Assembly (NCBI GenBank): GCA_030671095.1 | Contig: DAOVAK010000051.1 | Span: 1 to 10,404 of the forward strand | Reading direction: 5' to 3' | Source: Deltaproteobacteria bacterium | GTDB taxonomy: Bacteria; Desulfobacterota; DSM-4660; Desulfatiglandales; HGW-15 | DNA length: 10,404 nucleotides | Shown here: positions 6,463 to 10,404 of the stretch, in pieces | Layout of the letters: each line of letters opens with the position of its first letter | Numbering within the stretch: the stretch's first letter is position 1 | Made by a program: the position numbers and the translations under genes | Notes under the pieces: model-generated | Database searches by the model: none | Seen by the model: only the letters and a program-made list of their open reading frames with translations | Told to the model about the DNA's origin: nothing

Positions 6463-8550
6463 ATGAAAACCGATAAGCCTCCAGAGCACGAGACCCCACC
6501 CAAAGAGATCCTTGACTTTATCGCTGCTTTAATGCGCGCCCTCAATACCGCCCGCCTCTATGCAACCGACCATGAACTCTTCAAAAAGAATATTGAAGAG
6601 GTGCATACAGCGCTCGGGACCGCGTTGGCCAATAGCGGTTCTCTTTTTCTTGGGTGTGCCAAGGATACCCTCTTTCTGGAAGGCACATTTTATCAGGCTG
6701 ATGACACGCACTTTGAGAAATTCCTAGAGTTCTTTCACGCCCTCAGAATCTCTCACCTACTCTTTGACAAAGGAATAGCTTCCAAGGAACTGGAATCTTT
6801 TGTGGCACTGCTGGCGGGTGCCCGCCCGGGGCAAGGCGATGAGATTTCCGAGGCATTAGCTCGCGAGAACATTACCCAGGTGAAGCTGGGATTCATGGAC
6901 TACTCTGTATTCTCCACGATCCAAATGGTTGCTGCTCAGATGGCCCAATCCAGCGATGAGGAGTCCATATGGCGACTGCTCATTCTCCAACCCGAGGCCG
7001 CAGGAGTAGTCACTCTTGACCCAGAGACCGTGGAACGGCTCAGGCGCCTCTCCGAAGATGGGGAGGAATTGAAGAGATTGATCCTCCAGATGGATGCAGA
7101 TATGAAGGAGGGGAAAGAAACGGCCTCCTCCTCCCAGCGGGGCACGCTTCTGGGTAACTTCATCCAGAACCTGGGTGAGACGCTGGCAAGCATCGCCCCG
7201 GAAAAAAGGGATCAGTTTGCACTTCAAGTGGGAAATATCCTTGAATCCCTAGAGCCGCAGCTCAAAATCCAGATCCTCGGATCAGTACCCCCCGACGATA
7301 CAGGAGAAAAAGAGGGTGACTTCCTTCAGGAGATCTTTCAAGACCTATCTGATAGCGAGCTCGTTCGTCTTCTGGCCGATGCCCTGAAGGACTCTGGGGC
7401 AAATTCACAATGTTTCAACAATCTATTTCAAAGGACCCTTGGCAGATACCGTGAACCCAGCCTGCTCTTGCCTCTGATTCGTCAGGAAATGTATCAGGCC
7501 ACCATGGAGTTTCAGCCCGGCAGGCTGAGTCACTGGCAGCACTTGGAAGAACTCTTTCTCCAGCAACAAGAATCCGAACAACTCAATGCACAATACCGAA
7601 AGGAAATCGAGTCCCTGGCCGCCTCCCTTCAAATAAAGGCCCCCATGGTGGAAGATGAGGAGATGGCCCGCCTCCTCAGAACCCTGGCCCCTGAACCCCT
7701 GATAGCAGCCAAAGCCCGACTGATCATCGACCTTCTCCGCCATCCTCATCCCACTAAAGTAGAGGCTTTTGTTCCCCCTTTGCTGGAGAGCCTGGGAGAT
7801 ATAATGCGCAATCTCATGGGTCGGGAAAGGTTTAAGGCCGTTGGAACCCTTCTGCGTGCGGTCTTCGTAATCCTCGCCAATCTCCCAGACGAGGCCTTGG
7901 CAAGGAAAACCATGAATGCTCAGTTAAGTGCCGAAGAGGTTGGTGAACTGACAAAAGATCTCATGAAGGATTGCACGACCTACGAAGCAAAGGAGACCGC
8001 TGCCATTGACGCGATTTGCCAGGTTTTCCCGGAAAAGACGGGTGGTTTCCTTATAGACCGCTTCATAGATCTCGAGACCGATGATAGCCCTCAGGCCCAC
8101 TGGCTCTCCACCACATTGGCAAGTCTGGGCCCGAGATCGAGCAGGATCTTGAGCCAGCGGCTCCAGGATGCGTCAGCGCGGACCCTCTTGCGGCTCCTTG
8201 ACCTGGTTGCCCTCTCTTCCGATAAGCAAATGGGCACCGCCGTGGAACCACTTCTCGATCATCAGAGCCATGAGATGCGGCTAAAGGCCATCAGCACGCT
8301 TGGACATCTGCGAGCAGACCGATCCATCCCTCGCTTGGAACAAATCCTTTTTCAAAAGTCCCTGCTAAAGTCTAAAAAAACAAAGACCTTTCAAATGGCT
8401 GCAGCGCAGGCCATGGCCAAAATCGGAACGAAGGAGGCCCACAAAGCCTTACAACGGGTTGCCAGCGAGGGATCTGGCGACCTCCAAAAACTCTGCGAAG
8501 AACTGATTCAGTCCAGTGGGAATGAGCATGACAGCACAAACCAAGAATGA
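6463..8550 (+). CDS. HEAT-repeat protein, partner of an HD-GYP protein (function unknown)
   Basis: A soluble 695-residue protein without signal peptide or membrane segment. Residues about 15-150 form an N-terminal module (LNTARLYATDHELFKKN, LFLGCAKDTLFLEG, LLFDKGIASKELESFVALL). It resembles the N-terminus of the next gene's product (IRSLSLYPPEHPE, LVLFKGEAVVEN, IVFRRGVTLKEILLFL). The middle is helical and rich in Leu and Glu. Residues about 593-690 are HEAT-like repeats (EMRLKAISTLGHLRADRSIP, FQMAAAQAMAKIGTKEAHKAL), a fold that usually holds protein partners. The gene overlaps the start of the HD-GYP gene, so the two are translationally coupled and probably act together as scaffold and enzyme (inference). 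No Shine-Dalgarno is visible before ATG 6463 (the sequence is TTAACAATTTAACA). The start is kept because it is the first ATG after the promoter and lies just before the conserved module. Confidence 0.8.
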   Translation: MKTDKPPEHETPPKEILDFIAALMRALNTARLYATDHELFKKNIEEVHTALGTALANSGSLFLGCAKDTLFLEGTFYQADDTHFEKFLEFFHALRISHLLFDKGIASKELESFVALLAGARPGQGDEISEALARENITQVKLGFMDYSVFSTIQMVAAQMAQSSDEESIWRLLILQPEAAGVVTLDPETVERLRRLSEDGEELKRLILQMDADMKEGKETASSSQRGTLLGNFIQNLGETLASIAPEKRDQFALQVGNILESLEPQLKIQILGSVPPDDTGEKEGDFLQEIFQDLSDSELVRLLADALKDSGANSQCFNNLFQRTLGRYREPSLLLPLIRQEMYQATMEFQPGRLSHWQHLEELFLQQQESEQLNAQYRKEIESLAASLQIKAPMVEDEEMARLLRTLAPEPLIAAKARLIIDLLRHPHPTKVEAFVPPLLESLGDIMRNLMGRERFKAVGTLLRAVFVILANLPDEALARKTMNAQLSAEEVGELTKDLMKDCTTYEAKETAAIDAICQVFPEKTGGFLIDRFIDLETDDSPQAHWLSTTLASLGPRSSRILSQRLQDASARTLLRLLDLVALSSDKQMGTAVEPLLDHQSHEMRLKAISTLGHLRADRSIPRLEQILFQKSLLKSKKTKTFQMAAAQAMAKIGTKEAHKALQRVASEGSGDLQKLCEELIQSSGNEHDSTNQE

Positions 8551-9715
8551 GCAGTTGCATACCCTCTTTAGCAACATTTGCGTCAACCTTGCGGGCAGCA
8601 TCCGGTCCCTTTCCCTTTATCCACCGGAACACCCTGAAACCCAAAAGAAAACTGGCGATCTCTTTAAAGGTTTGACCACATATTTGCAAGAGCAACCCAC
8701 GCTCACACTGGTCTTGTTTAAAGGCGAGGCCGTGGTGGAGAATACGCCTTTACCTGAGCTCAGCGAGAATCTCGCTCAGTTTATAAAGGGCTTAGAGGAC
8801 ATGAAACTACAGAGAATCGTCTTTCGCCGCGGCGTGACCTTAAAGGAAATTTTACTTTTCTTGCAAATGCTGCTGCCCCTGCTGAAGAATCCCAAAGGTG
8901 CTGATCAGGTGATTTCAAAAAACCAGGACAGCTTGCCACACATTGTTGCCGGAAGCCTCCCCCTCGAGGGGCAGGCCGGGGTTTCCTATGAGAACCTATC
9001 GGGTGCGCCTCAGGCCTCTCGTCATTCTGTCCTTTCCTTCGCTGACCAGCTCAAAGACCTGTTTGCTGACCTGGGACGACCCCTCCCTAAGGACAAGGTG
9101 GGACTGGCAAAGGAGATCACAGATACGATCCACAACATGAACATCAGCGAGGAACTCCCCCTGAAAGTACTTATCTATCGGCGCAGTCCTGATCCCGATC
9201 CCTACATACATGCCATCAACGTGTCTGCGCTTTCCATGGCCTTAATTGAACAACTGGAACCGGACGAAAGGCACGTTCATGAAGTGGGCCTTGGCGCCCT
9301 CCTCCATGATATTGGCCTCCATATACCGCTATCGGAGCCCCAATCCAATACGGCGGGGGTCACGTTGGATGAAAAGAAACGTCAATGGGAGCACCCCATT
9401 CGAGGGGCAGAAATCCTGATGACAAGCCCCGGTATGCCCGACCTTCCTCCCATTGTCTGCTATGAGCATCACCTCCATTACAATGGCGGAGGTTACCCCA
9501 AGCAAAAGCGGCCCAGGGACCTCAATTTGGCCAGTCTGATCACCTTCATCGCCGATACGTACGACAATCTCCGTCGTAACCGGCCAGGAAGAAACGCCCT
9601 ATCCCTATCCAATACATTGAATTGGATGGATCGCAAGGCGGGAACGCTTTTCCATCCCCTCTTACTGAAGAAATTTCGAGCGTTGGTCAAGGCTCAAGTC
9701 GAAGCGGCAGAGTAG
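8528..9715 (+). CDS. HD-GYP-type phosphohydrolase with N-terminal HEAT-partner-like module
   Basis: Likely a cyclic dinucleotide (c-di-GMP type) phosphodiesterase or a degenerate sensor of that family; 395 residues from ATG 8528. Residues 12-145 are the module shared with the upstream protein. Residues about 220-385 are the HD-GYP domain. Candidate metal ligands are all present: H228 (YIHAINVSAL), H260-D261 (LLHDIG), H289 (WEHPIRGAEIL), H314-H315 (YEHHLHYNGGGYP) and D343 (FIADTYDNLRR). Two signature positions deviate: HDIGK reads HDIGL, and the HHExxDGxGYP motif reads HHLHYNGGGYP (Glu to Leu, Asp to Asn). The metal core is thus intact but substrate binding may be altered. Start alternatives are GTG 8516 and ATG 8522. 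ATG 8528 is chosen because GGGA lies six bases upstream; all three overlap the upstream gene. No membrane segments. Confidence 0.87.
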   Translation: MTAQTKNEQLHTLFSNICVNLAGSIRSLSLYPPEHPETQKKTGDLFKGLTTYLQEQPTLTLVLFKGEAVVENTPLPELSENLAQFIKGLEDMKLQRIVFRRGVTLKEILLFLQMLLPLLKNPKGADQVISKNQDSLPHIVAGSLPLEGQAGVSYENLSGAPQASRHSVLSFADQLKDLFADLGRPLPKDKVGLAKEITDTIHNMNISEELPLKVLIYRRSPDPDPYIHAINVSALSMALIEQLEPDERHVHEVGLGALLHDIGLHIPLSEPQSNTAGVTLDEKKRQWEHPIRGAEILMTSPGMPDLPPIVCYEHHLHYNGGGYPKQKRPRDLNLASLITFIADTYDNLRRNRPGRNALSLSNTLNWMDRKAGTLFHPLLLKKFRALVKAQVEAAE

Positions 9716-9732
9716 AAACATACCCAGATCAA

Positions 9733-10404
9733 TCACTTCACAATCGGCTTCCTCACGAAATGGCCGTCGTCATACTTCTGCCTCACAATAAACCCTGCTG
9801 TTCCCACGTAGATGGCGTAACGATTGTCACCCCCTGCAGCTTGAAAAACGGCATTCCCGTAAACGGTACTCACAAAAGGTAATTGCTGTCCGTATTGGTA
9901 GAGGTACCGCCAAAGAGGATGGTCCTCATCATCTACAAGTGAATAGATGGTACGCGGTTCATTAATCTCTTCCACAGTAACCACGTAGCGACCGGTCAGA
10001 CGCGTTAGTCGGTAACGGGTGTGCAATCCCAGGAAATTGAGCCAGCTCTCCCATTTTAGAATATCCCCCTCGATCACCCACTGATCACCCTTTATCAAGA
10101 AATGACGACTCGTTTGAGAGCCCCCAGGATGAAATTGCCTCAGTGCTATTCGGCTCACATGAGGTGCATCCGATGATTGGATAACGACTTCAGCCACGGG
10201 TTCTTCATAGGTGAAGGCATAATATGAACGGAGGAAAAATCCCAGGAACAAGACCATCCCGAAAACAGAAGTCCATAAGACAACCAGGACCAAGTTACGC
10301 AGGCTGGACAAAAGCCCGGGTGTGTCTGTTCCTCGTCTGCGGAGTGTGAGGATTATCCAGCGGATCCGTCGGTAGAGAAAATAGATAAAAAAAAGTAGTC
10401 CAAG
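9733..10404 (-). CDS. Membrane-anchored protein of unknown function (5' end outside window)
   Basis: The frame is open to the right edge (223 codons visible). A TTG at 10311 could start a 192-residue version, but the upstream part reads like real protein: a hydrophobic stretch LGLLFFIYFLY, then a basic segment RRIRWIILTLRRRG, then a second membrane helix (LVLVVLWTSVFGMVLFLGFF). The start is therefore most likely beyond the window. After two membrane segments comes a mostly beta-rich soluble domain of about 160 residues, with EEPVAEVVIQ, KGDQWVIEGDILKW, LGLHTRYRLTRLTGRY, WRYLYQYGQQLPFV, VYGNAVF and YAIYVGTAGFIVRQ. I recall similar conserved hypothetical membrane proteins but no established function. 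The gene converges on the HD-GYP gene with 17 bases between the stops and no obvious terminator. Confidence 0.75.
   Translation of the reverse strand, partial: LGLLFFIYFLYRRIRWIILTLRRRGTDTPGLLSSLRNLVLVVLWTSVFGMVLFLGFFLRSYYAFTYEEPVAEVVIQSSDAPHVSRIALRQFHPGGSQTSRHFLIKGDQWVIEGDILKWESWLNFLGLHTRYRLTRLTGRYVVTVEEINEPRTIYSLVDDEDHPLWRYLYQYGQQLPFVSTVYGNAVFQAAGGDNRYAIYVGTAGFIVRQKYDDGHFVRKPIVK

Noticed and set aside
10309..10311. TTG as the start of the right-edge membrane protein
   Set aside because: The frame continues to the window edge and the extra residues form a hydrophobic helix plus basic linker typical of a real N-terminal part.

Overview
The window looks like a chromosomal segment from an anaerobic, probably Desulfobacterota-like (deltaproteobacterial) bacterium. 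The grounds are an oxygen-sensitive 4-hydroxybutyryl-CoA dehydratase, an ADP-forming acyl-CoA synthetase alpha subunit, a cyclase-TolB-TPR signalling protein, an HD-GYP protein and a sigma-54 promoter. The taxonomic call is inference; there is no rRNA or other marker gene. No CRISPR array, tRNA, rRNA or insertion sequence was recognised.

Layout, left to right. (1) 1-1164, plus: the C-terminal four fifths of 4-hydroxybutyryl-CoA dehydratase/vinylacetyl-CoA isomerase, cut by the left edge. (2) 1165-1396: a convergent intergenic gap filled with short nested inverted and direct repeats. (3) 1397-3169 (frame open to 3271), minus: class III nucleotide cyclase + TolB/FlgO-like domain + TPR repeats, with a terminator-like hairpin in its leader. 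(4) About 3272-4042: a 770-base gap without long ORFs. It holds a near-consensus sigma-54 promoter (-24 GG/-12 GC), a perfect 6+6 palindrome placed like an enhancer site, a 25-codon hydrophobic ORF with a good ribosome binding site, and short ORF pieces that may be gene relics. (5) 6145-4043, minus: a two-gene operon of an NDP-forming acyl-CoA synthetase alpha subunit (no ATP-grasp beta partner in view) and a CBS-CBS-ACT regulatory protein. (6) 6146-6462: a divergent intergenic region with a strong sigma-70 promoter facing right. (7) 6463-9715, plus: a two-gene overlapping operon of a HEAT-repeat protein and an HD-GYP-type phosphohydrolase; the two proteins appear to share an N-terminal module. 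(8) 9733-10404, minus: a two-membrane-segment protein of unknown function, running off the right edge.

How the genes may work together (inference). The dehydratase makes crotonyl-CoA, which beta-oxidation steps elsewhere in the genome would turn into acetyl-CoA. An ADP-forming acyl-CoA synthetase could then recover ATP from the thioester, with the CBS-ACT protein sensing adenylate charge or a small ligand. The cyclase-TPR and HEAT/HD-GYP genes are signalling genes, of a cyclic mononucleotide and probably a cyclic dinucleotide type respectively. The most unusual part is the sigma-54-driven short transcription unit at about 3526-3845.
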